Source of the DNA: an uncultured Oscillospiraceae bacterium
GTDB taxonomy: Bacteria > Bacillota > Clostridia > Oscillospirales > Oscillospiraceae
Assembly: GCA_947626265.1 (NCBI GenBank)
Contig: CANQRM010000003.1
Coordinates: 62,001-126,000, forward strand
Direction of reading: 5' to 3'
DNA: 64,000 bases
The notes below the pieces were generated by a model. That model was given only the letters and a program-made list of their open reading frames with translations. It had not been told where the DNA came from and did no database searches. The translations under genes were made by a program, and so were the position numbers. Below, in pieces: positions 28,620-37,605 of the stretch. Each line of letters opens with the position of its first letter. Positions within the stretch are counted from its first letter, which is position 1.

Positions 28620-29689
28620 GTGTCAGAAAGGCGGAACGCGCCGGGCTTATCGCCGGGCGTCAGGGCGTGGTCGAAGATGCCCTTTTCCTGCAGGGGCAGG
28701 GTCCGGGCCAGGTGTTTGGCCCGCTGGTAGAAGTCCCAGCCCAGGGCCACGTCCACGTAGGAAAGGCCTACGGCGTTGAAGTAGATGAACTCCTCCGGCT
28801 TTTCCCGGCCGGGGATGCGGCCCGCCACGATGTCGGGCAGGTCCCCATGGATGTCGCTGTCACGGAGCTTCCCGGCCTGGTAGAGGCGGGTGAGGGTGGG
28901 GCTTCCCCGGCTTCTCAGGTGATGCCAGTTGTCGCAGACGATCTTGTCCGCCTTGAAGACGGTCTCGTCGTCGTCCTCCCAGCCGCCCACGTGGCTGTAG
29001 AAGGCCCCGGGCTTGCACCATGCTCCGTGGAGCACCGGCGCCTGGCCGCTGATGGCCGTGACGATCACGTCCGCGCCCGTGGCGGCCTTCTCATAGTCCC
29101 CCCCGCAGGGGATGAACTCCATGTCGGGGAAGAGGGGAGAAAGCTCCCGGATGAACTCCTGCTCCCTTGCCTCGGTCCGGGAGGACACCCGGCAGACCCG
29201 CAGCCCCGGCAGGGCGGTCTTCAGCCCCGCCAGGTGCATTTTTGCCATCTCCCCGGCGCCGATGAAGCCGATCTCTGCGCTGTCGGGCCGGGCCAGGTAC
29301 TTGGCCCCCACGGCGCTGACCGCGGCGGTGCGGACGGCGGAGCAGAGCATGGCCTCGATGAGGGCGATGGGATAGCCCGTCTCCAGACTGGACAGCAGCA
29401 CCACCGCGGACTGGTTCTGGGTGCCGAAGCGGTGGGGGTTTTCCGGGAACACGGATATCCACTTGGCCCCGCACACCCCCTTATCCAGCAGCGTGGCCGG
29501 GAGGATGTTGATGCGGCTCTGCACCGCCTCGTCGAAGATCTGCACGGTCTTGTCCGGATAGAGGACCCGGCCATTGGCGTAGGCCAGCATGACGTCCTCC
29601 ACCACGGCCATGGCCCGCTCCATGTCGAAGCAGCCGGCCCGGAGCATGTCCTCCTGGGAGAGATATTGAATGTTGAGCTCGGTTTCCAT
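28616..29689 (-). CDS. Ornithine cyclodeaminase / mu-crystallin family NAD(P)-dependent enzyme
   Basis: 'LSQEDMLRAGCFDMERAMAVVEDVM', 'LIEAMLCSAVRTAAVSAVGAKYLARPDSAEIGFIGAGEMAKMHL' (Rossmann GxGxxA region). Confidence 0.83.
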   Translation of the reverse strand: METELNIQYLSQEDMLRAGCFDMERAMAVVEDVMLAYANGRVLYPDKTVQIFDEAVQSRINILPATLLDKGVCGAKWISVFPENPHRFGTQNQSAVVLLSSLETGYPIALIEAMLCSAVRTAAVSAVGAKYLARPDSAEIGFIGAGEMAKMHLAGLKTALPGLRVCRVSSRTEAREQEFIRELSPLFPDMEFIPCGGDYEKAATGADVIVTAISGQAPVLHGAWCKPGAFYSHVGGWEDDDETVFKADKIVCDNWHHLRSRGSPTLTRLYQAGKLRDSDIHGDLPDIVAGRIPGREKPEEFIYFNAVGLSYVDVALGWDFYQRAKHLARTLPLQEKGIFDHALTPGDKPGAFRLSDT

Positions 29690-29705
29690 GGGTTTGCCTT
29701 TCTTT

Positions 29706-30959
29706 TCAGGAAAAACGGTAGAGCTGGAAGATCATATTTTCGCCCCGGTCGTCCTCCGCCCGGAGCAGGGCGGTCACTTCATCTACGGCGGCGGCCAGGC
29801 CGGCCATATCGTCGTACAAAAGATGCAGGTAGCAGAACACCTGGCTCACGGTGCCGGTGGCCCGGATGGTATCCCCCGCCCGGTGGATGGGCACGTAGGC
29901 GTAGACCTGGGGAAGGGCCCGGACCGCCTCCTCGCCGGAGACGGACTTTATGACGCCGGGGCGGATATGCAGCGGCAGGATGCCGTAACGCTTCCCGGCG
30001 GGCCTGTCCCGGCGGATGAGGCTCGTATGCTTCGCGGGATCGGGCTTGTCGCCTAAGGCGTAGCGCAGCATCAGCTCCAATTGGTCCACGCCGGTGAAGT
30101 AGCGCACCGGGTGATAGGTCATGGACCCGCCAAAGCGGTAGCCCATCTCGTTGAAGATAAAATGGCCCCGGTCGTTGAACGCCTCGATCCACACCGGCCC
30201 GTCGTGCATCCCCGCGGCGCGGAACATGGCCCGGACCTTTTCGTCCAGCGTGGCGAGATACTGCTCGGTCCAGGCGGAGGGGAACTGCTGCAATGCCATG
30301 ACGGACCCGCCGCCCTCGCCAAGGAGCATGGAGCGCTTATCGGATATGCCGCCAAACAGGGCCTCGCCGCCGCAGAGGGTGTAGTGGATGATGGAGGCGT
30401 CGTAAGGGATATATTCCTCTATCAGCACCGTGCCGGTGCGGGAGAAGGGCAGGGCCTTTTGAAGCGCGGGGGCCAGCTCCTCCGGGGCCCGGCAGATGGA
30501 GAAGCCCTGGCTGCCGCAGCTGTCCGCGGGCTTCACCGCCACGGGATATTCCACGCTTTCGGGTTTCGCCGGGTCATAGGTCTTCGCCACCGGGATGCCC
30601 GCCGCCCGGCACATGGCCTTGAATTTGGCTTTGTTGGCGCAGTCGTCCCACATCTTCCCGTCGCAGTAGATGGGAAGGCCGGTCCTCTCCGCCGCGGCGA
30701 TGGCGTGGGGCATCACATCCTCGTTGTTGCCGGGGAACACCCCGTCGATGTGGGCTTCTTTTATAAGCGCGGCCAGGGCGTTCTCGTCCACCGCGTCGGC
30801 GTCGTAGCGCTCGTCGGCGATGGCCTTTAAGGCGGTGAGGCCGAAGCGGGGCGGGGCGGTGGCGATGAGAGTGACGCCGTTTGCGTCCGCGAAGCGGCGG
30901 ATGTCCTCGGTGCTGTTGGACCCGCCCAGCAGCAGCAGGCGCTTTCCTTGAAGGGTCAT
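29706..30959 (-). CDS. ATP-grasp ligase
   Basis: ATG 30959 gives 'MTLQGKRLLLLGGSNSTEDIRRFAD'; 'PVAVKPADSCGSQGFSICRAPEEL...VLIEEYI...FNEMGYRFGGSM' ATP-grasp features. Confidence 0.83.
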   Translation of the reverse strand: MTLQGKRLLLLGGSNSTEDIRRFADANGVTLIATAPPRFGLTALKAIADERYDADAVDENALAALIKEAHIDGVFPGNNEDVMPHAIAAAERTGLPIYCDGKMWDDCANKAKFKAMCRAAGIPVAKTYDPAKPESVEYPVAVKPADSCGSQGFSICRAPEELAPALQKALPFSRTGTVLIEEYIPYDASIIHYTLCGGEALFGGISDKRSMLLGEGGGSVMALQQFPSAWTEQYLATLDEKVRAMFRAAGMHDGPVWIEAFNDRGHFIFNEMGYRFGGSMTYHPVRYFTGVDQLELMLRYALGDKPDPAKHTSLIRRDRPAGKRYGILPLHIRPGVIKSVSGEEAVRALPQVYAYVPIHRAGDTIRATGTVSQVFCYLHLLYDDMAGLAAAVDEVTALLRAEDDRGENMIFQLYRFS

Positions 30960-32068
30960 AAACGTTCTCCCAAAGTTATCCACCAGCCGTGGCGGCTGGC
31001 GCTGTCGGTGACGCCGCCGTCGGGATGGCCGTCATAGCTGCAGCGCCAGAGGGCCTCCGGGGCGTCTCGTTTTATTCTCTCCAGTTTTTCCGCGTCATCC
31101 CGGGTGAAGATGAACCGCACCGCCGCGGCGTGGGGCGCCCGCTTGGGGGCAAGGTCCGGGGCGTGCCCTAAGGCGACGTCGATGACGGCGGCCATGTAGT
31201 CCACGCCGGTGGACAGATACACCAGGTCCGAGCCGATGCAGTCCCCGCCCATGCGGGCGCCGATCTCGATGATGCGGGCCCGGCCGTCGGGGCCCAGGCG
31301 GAACTCGGCGTGGCTGGCCCCATAGCGGACGGACAGGGCGTCCAGGGCTTTCTTGATATCGGCATGGATGGCGGGGATGAGCGCCGCCGGGATGTCCGAG
31401 GGCTCGTCGTGGCCCGTCTCGATGAAGTGGGGCGCGCCGGTGGTGTATTTCTTCGTCAGCGCCAGGATGTGGTGTTCCCCGGCGAAGGACACGCTCTCGC
31501 AGCTGTACTCCGGGCCGGTGAGGACTTCCTCTATGATGGCCTCCCGGTGGAAGGACTGGGCCGCCGCCTGGGGGATGGCGGCGCAGAGAGACGGATAATC
31601 TGATACCTGGAAGATGCCCCGGCTGCCGGAGCGGTCCGTGGGCTTCACGATGAGGGGCCAGGTCATGTTCGCCAGCTCCTCCTCCGCCGGCGGGGCGGAG
31701 ACCTTCATGAACCGGGGGCAGGCCACTCCCGCCGCGGCCAGGGCCCGGCGCATCTCATACTTATCCGTGGCGATGGTGTCGGTGATCTCCGGGTTGCAGG
31801 GGATGCCCAGCTTTCGCTGGACGTAGTTCACCGTGTGCACGGCCAGATCCGACCCGATGGAGCAGCACCCCTCCACGCCCTCGGCTTTGCATACCTGCCA
31901 GATGGCCTCCTTCTCCGTGATGCTGATGGGGTGGAACCTGTCCGCGAGCTTTTCCCCCACGTCCCCCGCCGCCCAGGCGAACGCGTGGGTCTCAAAGCCC
32001 ATCTCCTTCGCCTTTTGGATGAGGGGGGCCTGAAATTCATTGGCGCCGATGACGGCCAGCTTTCTCAT
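30956..32068 (-). CDS. ATP-grasp ligase (biotin carboxylase-like / amino-acid ligase-like)
   Basis: 'KLAVIGANEFQAPLIQKAKEMGFETHAF...PLIVKPTDRSGSRGIFQVSD...IIEVGARMGGD'-type motif 'RIIEIGARMGGDCIGSDLV'. Confidence 0.86.
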   Translation of the reverse strand: MRKLAVIGANEFQAPLIQKAKEMGFETHAFAWAAGDVGEKLADRFHPISITEKEAIWQVCKAEGVEGCCSIGSDLAVHTVNYVQRKLGIPCNPEITDTIATDKYEMRRALAAAGVACPRFMKVSAPPAEEELANMTWPLIVKPTDRSGSRGIFQVSDYPSLCAAIPQAAAQSFHREAIIEEVLTGPEYSCESVSFAGEHHILALTKKYTTGAPHFIETGHDEPSDIPAALIPAIHADIKKALDALSVRYGASHAEFRLGPDGRARIIEIGARMGGDCIGSDLVYLSTGVDYMAAVIDVALGHAPDLAPKRAPHAAAVRFIFTRDDAEKLERIKRDAPEALWRCSYDGHPDGGVTDSASRHGWWITLGERL

Positions 32069-32083
32069 AAACGCTCCTTTGTG

Positions 32084-34288
32084 TCAGCCCTCCATAAGGC
32101 TGTAGGCGGTGGTGGTGTATACCTGTTCGCCCTCGGCCGTGACGCCGGCAGTGAGCCGGGCCTCGCTGCCCGCGGGGGCGAAGGTGTAAGTCTTCCCGTC
32201 GATGACCTGCTCTCCGGTGAGAGCCTGGCCGTCCTGGAAGTAGTAGGTCATGCCGTTCTGCTCATGCCAGCCGGTATAGCCCTCCGAGGGACAGACAATG
32301 TCCAGGTCCGTGACAAAGGTGTCCGCGGTGAGCTGGGCAGCGCTCCTCGCCTGGACGGGGCCGAAGTCCAGCGTCAGGTATTGCAGCAGCGCCAGGATGG
32401 TGCTGGGCCTCTGGCACATGAATTGGACATCCTCCCGGAAGAAGGCATCGGCGTAGAGCCGGTCCGGGTCCGACGTGACGCCGGTGCCGCCCCACAGGTG
32501 CATGTTGCCGGGGTAGGCCGTCGCGTCGTGGAAGGGGTCCAGGTTTTGACTGATAAAGTTGGTGACGAAGTATATATCCGGATGGGCGCTGGCGTAGCTC
32601 TCCGTGGCATCCTGGAAGGCGAAGACATCCTTCCGGCCCACGGCCTCGCCGGTGTAGGGCACGCTCCGGGCGGAGAGCCCCGCCGTGACGCACAGCGCCG
32701 CGCCAAGGACAACGGCGATGGCCTTCTGCCAGGGCCGGGCGGGCTTTTCCGCCGCCGGGCCGGACAGGGCGAACAGGAGGAGCATCACCGCCGCGGGGAT
32801 GACCACCACCAGGTGGACCCTGAGCAAAAACCGCCCCTGCCGGATGAGGTACAAAAGCAGCACCGCCCCGCCGCCGAAGGCGGCCAGGGCCCCCAATATC
32901 TCCGGCCAGCAGCGCCTGCCCCGGCGGAGAAGCGTCAAAAGCGCCAGCGCCAGCAGCAGGGGCAGGCACAGGGCCGTCAGGGCCATGGTGCGCAGATGGC
33001 CGGCGCTCTCCATGGAGGTGGCCGCCGCCAGGGAGCCGGCCGCCAGGGAGGGCTCATAGTACATGTCCGCGATGGCCTTGAAGGTGTCGGTGTTGACGCG
33101 CTCGTCCATGAAGTACCAGGCCCGCAGGAGGTTGGATAGCTCCGGGGGCAGGCCCGCGGCTTCCAGCTGCTCGTTGGTAAGACCGTCTATGAGGTAGTCC
33201 ATGACGACGGAGCGGTAATGCTCGGCCTCGGCGTATCCGGCGGAGGCGGCGGGGTCCTGCCCGGCGTCGGAGCTGTCCAGCCAGAGACGGCCCACGCCCT
33301 CGTAAAGCCCGAAGCCCACGGCGGCGCAGAGGGCCAGGGCGGCGAGACGCCGTGCCCGGTCCGGGTCCTTTTGAAGCCATATCCTGAGCAGCTGATACCC
33401 CACCGCCAGGGCCCAGAAGCACATGATGCACTGGGCCGTGTAGGTGCGCTGCAGCCGAACCAGCAGGAGCATCAGCAGGCACCCGAGGTCTGTGGCGATG
33501 CGCCCGGCCCGGCTTTTCGTCCCGTCCCGGCAGAGGGTGAGGGCCACCGCCGCCGTGCCCAGCAGAGCGGGGGTCACCGTGAAGGAGAGCTCCGCCGCCG
33601 CCGGCAGGGCCAGCCCCGCGCACAGGAGGGCAAATATACCCATGCCGCCCAGGGCGGACATGCCCCGGCGGGAGGTCTTTAAAATGATGCACCGGCCGAT
33701 GACGGTGAGGGAGACGGCGATGGCGAGAATGTGGTAGCCGCCGTACCAGTACCCGTGGGGGTCGATGCGGTAAAAAAGGCCCAGAAGGCCGCAGAACAGG
33801 TAATGGGAAAAGGCGTGGGCGGCAGCGCCAAGCCCCTCCGCGGGGATGCGGGCGATGGTGCGCATGAGCGTCACGTCGTCGTTGGTCATGAAGGAAATGA
33901 CCGTGACCCGCCATGTCCACAGGAGGAACAGCCCCGTCATGCCCGCCGCGGCCAGCCATCGGGAGCTATCTTTCGTCATGGCCCTGTCAAGCCCCGCCAG
34001 GAGCTTTTCACCCCTATCCGCGGCGAACAGGGCCATAAAGGCCACCGCGAGAGCCAGAAACAGCGCCGTCCGGCCGGGATAGGCCGTGCCGCCCCAGGCG
34101 GGCAGCAGCGCCTCCGCCGTCATGCGCCGGGCGACGGCGCTCTGGACGGCGAGATAGGTCAAAAGCGCCGCGGCCAGGGCCCGGAGCGCCACGGACCACT
34201 TGTCCTCCCTGGAGGCATACAACCGCCCGCACACCACCGCCGCGGCGGCGGTGAGGGCGAATATGGCGATGTAGCGCAGGTAGGTCAT
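32084..34288 (-). CDS. Polytopic GT-C-like membrane protein with C-terminal extracytoplasmic region ending in cell-wall-binding-repeat-like segment
   Basis: 734 aa, many TM segments; 'SFMTNDDVTLMRTIARIP' acidic motif after an early TM; C-term 'GWHEQNGMTYYFQDGQALTGEQVIDGKTYTFAPAGSEA'. Confidence 0.65.
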   Translation of the reverse strand: MTYLRYIAIFALTAAAAVVCGRLYASREDKWSVALRALAAALLTYLAVQSAVARRMTAEALLPAWGGTAYPGRTALFLALAVAFMALFAADRGEKLLAGLDRAMTKDSSRWLAAAGMTGLFLLWTWRVTVISFMTNDDVTLMRTIARIPAEGLGAAAHAFSHYLFCGLLGLFYRIDPHGYWYGGYHILAIAVSLTVIGRCIILKTSRRGMSALGGMGIFALLCAGLALPAAAELSFTVTPALLGTAAVALTLCRDGTKSRAGRIATDLGCLLMLLLVRLQRTYTAQCIMCFWALAVGYQLLRIWLQKDPDRARRLAALALCAAVGFGLYEGVGRLWLDSSDAGQDPAASAGYAEAEHYRSVVMDYLIDGLTNEQLEAAGLPPELSNLLRAWYFMDERVNTDTFKAIADMYYEPSLAAGSLAAATSMESAGHLRTMALTALCLPLLLALALLTLLRRGRRCWPEILGALAAFGGGAVLLLYLIRQGRFLLRVHLVVVIPAAVMLLLFALSGPAAEKPARPWQKAIAVVLGAALCVTAGLSARSVPYTGEAVGRKDVFAFQDATESYASAHPDIYFVTNFISQNLDPFHDATAYPGNMHLWGGTGVTSDPDRLYADAFFREDVQFMCQRPSTILALLQYLTLDFGPVQARSAAQLTADTFVTDLDIVCPSEGYTGWHEQNGMTYYFQDGQALTGEQVIDGKTYTFAPAGSEARLTAGVTAEGEQVYTTTAYSLMEG

Positions 34289-34302
34289 AGCCGCTCCTTG
34301 TG

Positions 34303-36459
34303 TCAGTCTGCTATAAGGCTGCAGGCGTCGGTGGTGTAGATAACCGCGCCGCCTTCGCCGGCGATGGGCATGAACTGAGCTTCGCTCCCGGCGGGGGCAA
34401 AGGTATATGTCTTGCCGTCGATAAGCTGCTCGCCGGTGAGGGCAACGCCGTCCCGGAAATAATAGGTCATGCCGTTTCGCTCATACCAGCCCGTGTAGTC
34501 TTCCCCGGGGGAGACGGCGTCAATGTCCGTCACGGCGACGCCCTCGCCCAGCTGGGCGGTGAGCGACGCCTGCACGGGGCCGTATTCCACGCTCAGATAT
34601 TGCAGCAGGGCGGCCAGGGTGGAGAACCGGTCGTTCATAAAGAGCACGTCCTCCCGGAGGAAGGCGTCGGCGTAGAGCCGGTCCTCAGGGGCCTTGGCCG
34701 TGTCGCCGCAGTAGCCCCACTGAACGATGTTTTCAGGGTAATCGCCCAGAGGGCAGAGGGGGTCGGTGTTGGCCTCGTGGTGGTCGTAGACGCTGGAGAT
34801 GATGAGCTTGTCCCCGTTTTGGGCGGCGAGATCCTCGATGGCGGACTGCAGGGCGAACACGTCCGAGCGGGTGACGGCCTCCGCCGCCCGGGGGGTGGTA
34901 TAGGCGCCCAGGGCGCAGCAGATCACCGCGGTCACAGCGCCCAGGGCGGCCAGCGTCCCGGCGGCGCGCCGCCGGGAAGGAGCAGGGGCCTTCGCGTTCG
35001 CCGGGGCGGTCAGCGCCGTTAAGAGCAGCAGCACTGCCGCGGGCAGCGTCACCACCAGAAACACCCGCAGGGGGAAGCGGCCCATATCCACCAGGTACAA
35101 CAGCAGTATCCCCGTGCCGCCCAGGGCGCACAGCGCGCATAATAGCTCCAGCCACCACCGCCTGCCGAAGCGGATGAGGGCGGCGGCGCAGCAGAGAAAT
35201 ACGGCAAAGATGAATCCCAGCCGCGCGGACATCTGTCTGTCCGCGCGCACATAGCCGGCCAGCCGGGAGAGAAGACCGCCCGCCCGGGAGAGGGCGGAGG
35301 CGTTCCCGCCGCCGGTCTGGTTCTGGTAGTGGATGTTGATCACGTCCCGGAAAAGGTCCGTGGTCACCTGCTCGTCCATGAAGAACCAGCCGTGTATCAG
35401 CGTGGCCAGCTCTCGGGAGACGCCCGCCTGTTCATACTCCTCCAGGGTCAGCTCGTCGTTGAGGAAGTCCACGATGCGGGAGCGGTAATTCTCCGCCTGG
35501 CTGTAGGCGGGGTCGACGGGGACGATCTCGGCGCGGCCGATGGCCGTCACGCCCAGGGCGATGGCCAGGGACGCGGCAGCGAACAGGGCGGTCCGCCCCA
35601 AACCCGTCCGGGCCAAAAGCATGCGCACCAGCTGATAGCCCACAGCCACGGCCCAGAAACACAGCGCCGCCCGGCCCGTCTGCCGCCGCTGGAGGATGCT
35701 GAGGACCAGGAGGACGGCCGCCGCTATGTCGGACGTGACCCTGCCGGCGGTGGTCTTGTTCCCGTCCCGGCAGAAGGTGAGCGCTATGGCCGCGGAACCC
35801 GCCACGGCGGGGGTCACGGTGAAGGAGATGGCGGCGAAGCAATAGAGGAAAAGCCCTGCGCACAGCCCGGCCTGGATGGCCGCACCGGCCCAGGCGGGCC
35901 ACCCACGGCCGCAGGTCCGCATCAAAATGCACCGGCCGATGACCGTGAGGGAGACGAGCAGCACGGTAAGGTGAAAGCCCAGATACCAATACCCGTCCGG
36001 ATAAAGGCCGTAGAGCTTCCCCAGGGCCCAGCTCAGAAGCTGGCTGGAGAACACGCCGGCGGTGGCGTCCAGGCCCTTCTCCGGCACTTGGGCGATGGCC
36101 AGCAGGAACGTGGTGTCGTCCATGGTCATGTAGGCCAGCACCGTCACCCGCAGGGCCCAGACGAAAAACAGCGCCGTGACCGCCCCGGCGGTGAGCCAGC
36201 GCCACCGGTCCTTCTGGCAGGCCCGGTCCCAGGCGGCGAGCATGGCCCGGCCCCTGTCCGTCAGGGCCAGGGCGAAGCCCAGCACCAGAAAGGCCCCCAG
36301 CCGCGCCAACCGCCCGGGGAGGAAGGCTCCCTCCGCCACGGGCAGGAACAGGTCCAGACCCACCCGCCGGGCCACGGCGCTCTCCGCCGCCAGAAAGGCG
36401 ATGAGCCCCGTCATGAGCCCGGCCAGGGCCGCGCCCCATGGATAGCGCCGCTGGGTCAT
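34303..36459 (-). CDS. Paralogous polytopic GT-C-like membrane protein with C-terminal cell-wall-binding-repeat-like segment
   Basis: 718 aa; 'AYMTMDDTTFLLAIAQVPEKGL'; C-term 'GWYERNGMTYYFRDGVALTGEQLIDGKTYTFAPAGSEA'; collinear with neighbouring paralogue. Confidence 0.65.
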   Translation of the reverse strand: MTQRRYPWGAALAGLMTGLIAFLAAESAVARRVGLDLFLPVAEGAFLPGRLARLGAFLVLGFALALTDRGRAMLAAWDRACQKDRWRWLTAGAVTALFFVWALRVTVLAYMTMDDTTFLLAIAQVPEKGLDATAGVFSSQLLSWALGKLYGLYPDGYWYLGFHLTVLLVSLTVIGRCILMRTCGRGWPAWAGAAIQAGLCAGLFLYCFAAISFTVTPAVAGSAAIALTFCRDGNKTTAGRVTSDIAAAVLLVLSILQRRQTGRAALCFWAVAVGYQLVRMLLARTGLGRTALFAAASLAIALGVTAIGRAEIVPVDPAYSQAENYRSRIVDFLNDELTLEEYEQAGVSRELATLIHGWFFMDEQVTTDLFRDVINIHYQNQTGGGNASALSRAGGLLSRLAGYVRADRQMSARLGFIFAVFLCCAAALIRFGRRWWLELLCALCALGGTGILLLYLVDMGRFPLRVFLVVTLPAAVLLLLTALTAPANAKAPAPSRRRAAGTLAALGAVTAVICCALGAYTTPRAAEAVTRSDVFALQSAIEDLAAQNGDKLIISSVYDHHEANTDPLCPLGDYPENIVQWGYCGDTAKAPEDRLYADAFLREDVLFMNDRFSTLAALLQYLSVEYGPVQASLTAQLGEGVAVTDIDAVSPGEDYTGWYERNGMTYYFRDGVALTGEQLIDGKTYTFAPAGSEAQFMPIAGEGGAVIYTTDACSLIAD

Positions 36460-37580
36460 CGCTTGTAAAAGGCCGTGACGGCCTCCACAGCCTTCTCCAC
36501 GTCGGAATCGGCGAGGCCGTAGTGCATGGGCAGGCGCAAAAGCCGCTCGCTCTCCCGGGTGGTGTACTTATCCTCCCCGTGGAACCGGCCGAAGCGCAAT
36601 CCCGCCGTGGCGGAGTGAAGGGGCACATAGTGGAACACGGACTGGACGCCCCGCTCCCGCAAGAAGGCGATGAGGGCGGTGCGCTCGGAGATGTCCCTGG
36701 CCTTGACGTAGAACATGTGGCCGTTGTGCACGCACCCTTCGGGGACGGCCTGCCAGTCGATACAGCCCTCCCGTTCCAGGGGTGCCAGGCCCTCCCGGTA
36801 GAGCTGCCAGCTGTGGAGCCGGGCGGCGTTTATCTCGTCCGCCATCTCCAGCTGGCCGTAGAGGTAGGCGGCGTTCAGCTCGCTGGGCAGGTAGCTGGAG
36901 CCCAAGTCCTCCCAGGTGTATTTATCCACCTGGCCCCGGAGCAGCCGGGCCCGGTTGGTGCCCTTCTCCCGGATGACCTCCGCCCGGGGGTCATCCTCCC
37001 GCAGGAGGATGGCGCCGCCCTCGCCCATGGAGTAGTTTTTCGTCTCATGGAAGCTGTAGCAGCCGTAGTCCCCGATGGCCCCCAGGGCCCTGCCCTTGTA
37101 GGTCGCCATGACCCCCTGGGCCGCGTCCTCCACCACCTTCAGGTCATGGCGGCGGGCGATGTCCAGGATGGCGTCCATCTCGCAGGCCACCCCGGCGTAG
37201 TGCATGACGCATATGGCCCGGGTCCGGGGCGTAATGGCATCCTCGATGAGCTTTTCGTCTATGTTCATGGTGTCCGGCCGGATGTCCACGAATACGGGCA
37301 CCGCCCCGGCCAGGACGAAGGCGTTGGCCGTGGAGGAGAAGGTATAGGAGGGCAGGATGACCTCGTCCCCGGGCTGGAACTGGCAGAGAAGCGCCGCCAT
37401 GTCCAGGGCGTGGGTGCCGCTGGTGGTCAGGAACGCCCGGGCCGCGCCGGTGCGTTCCGTGAGCCATTCGTGGCACTTTTTCGAGAAGGCCCCGTCGCCG
37501 CATATCTTATGGGAGTGGATGGCCTCCAGAACATACTGGTCCTCCCGGCCGCAGTAGGGGGGTATGTTGAACAGGATCAT
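36456..37580 (-). CDS. DegT/DnrJ/EryC1 aminotransferase, dTDP-4-amino-4,6-dideoxygalactose transaminase-like (WecE/RffA)
   Basis: 'ILFNIPPYCGREDQYVLEAIHSHKICGDGAFSKKCHEWL', 'TTSGTHALDMAALL', 'YSFHETKNYSMGEGGAI'. Confidence 0.9.
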   Translation of the reverse strand: MILFNIPPYCGREDQYVLEAIHSHKICGDGAFSKKCHEWLTERTGAARAFLTTSGTHALDMAALLCQFQPGDEVILPSYTFSSTANAFVLAGAVPVFVDIRPDTMNIDEKLIEDAITPRTRAICVMHYAGVACEMDAILDIARRHDLKVVEDAAQGVMATYKGRALGAIGDYGCYSFHETKNYSMGEGGAILLREDDPRAEVIREKGTNRARLLRGQVDKYTWEDLGSSYLPSELNAAYLYGQLEMADEINAARLHSWQLYREGLAPLEREGCIDWQAVPEGCVHNGHMFYVKARDISERTALIAFLRERGVQSVFHYVPLHSATAGLRFGRFHGEDKYTTRESERLLRLPMHYGLADSDVEKAVEAVTAFYKR

Positions 37581-37605
37581 GTGTTTCCTCCGATATGTCC
37601 GCGCG

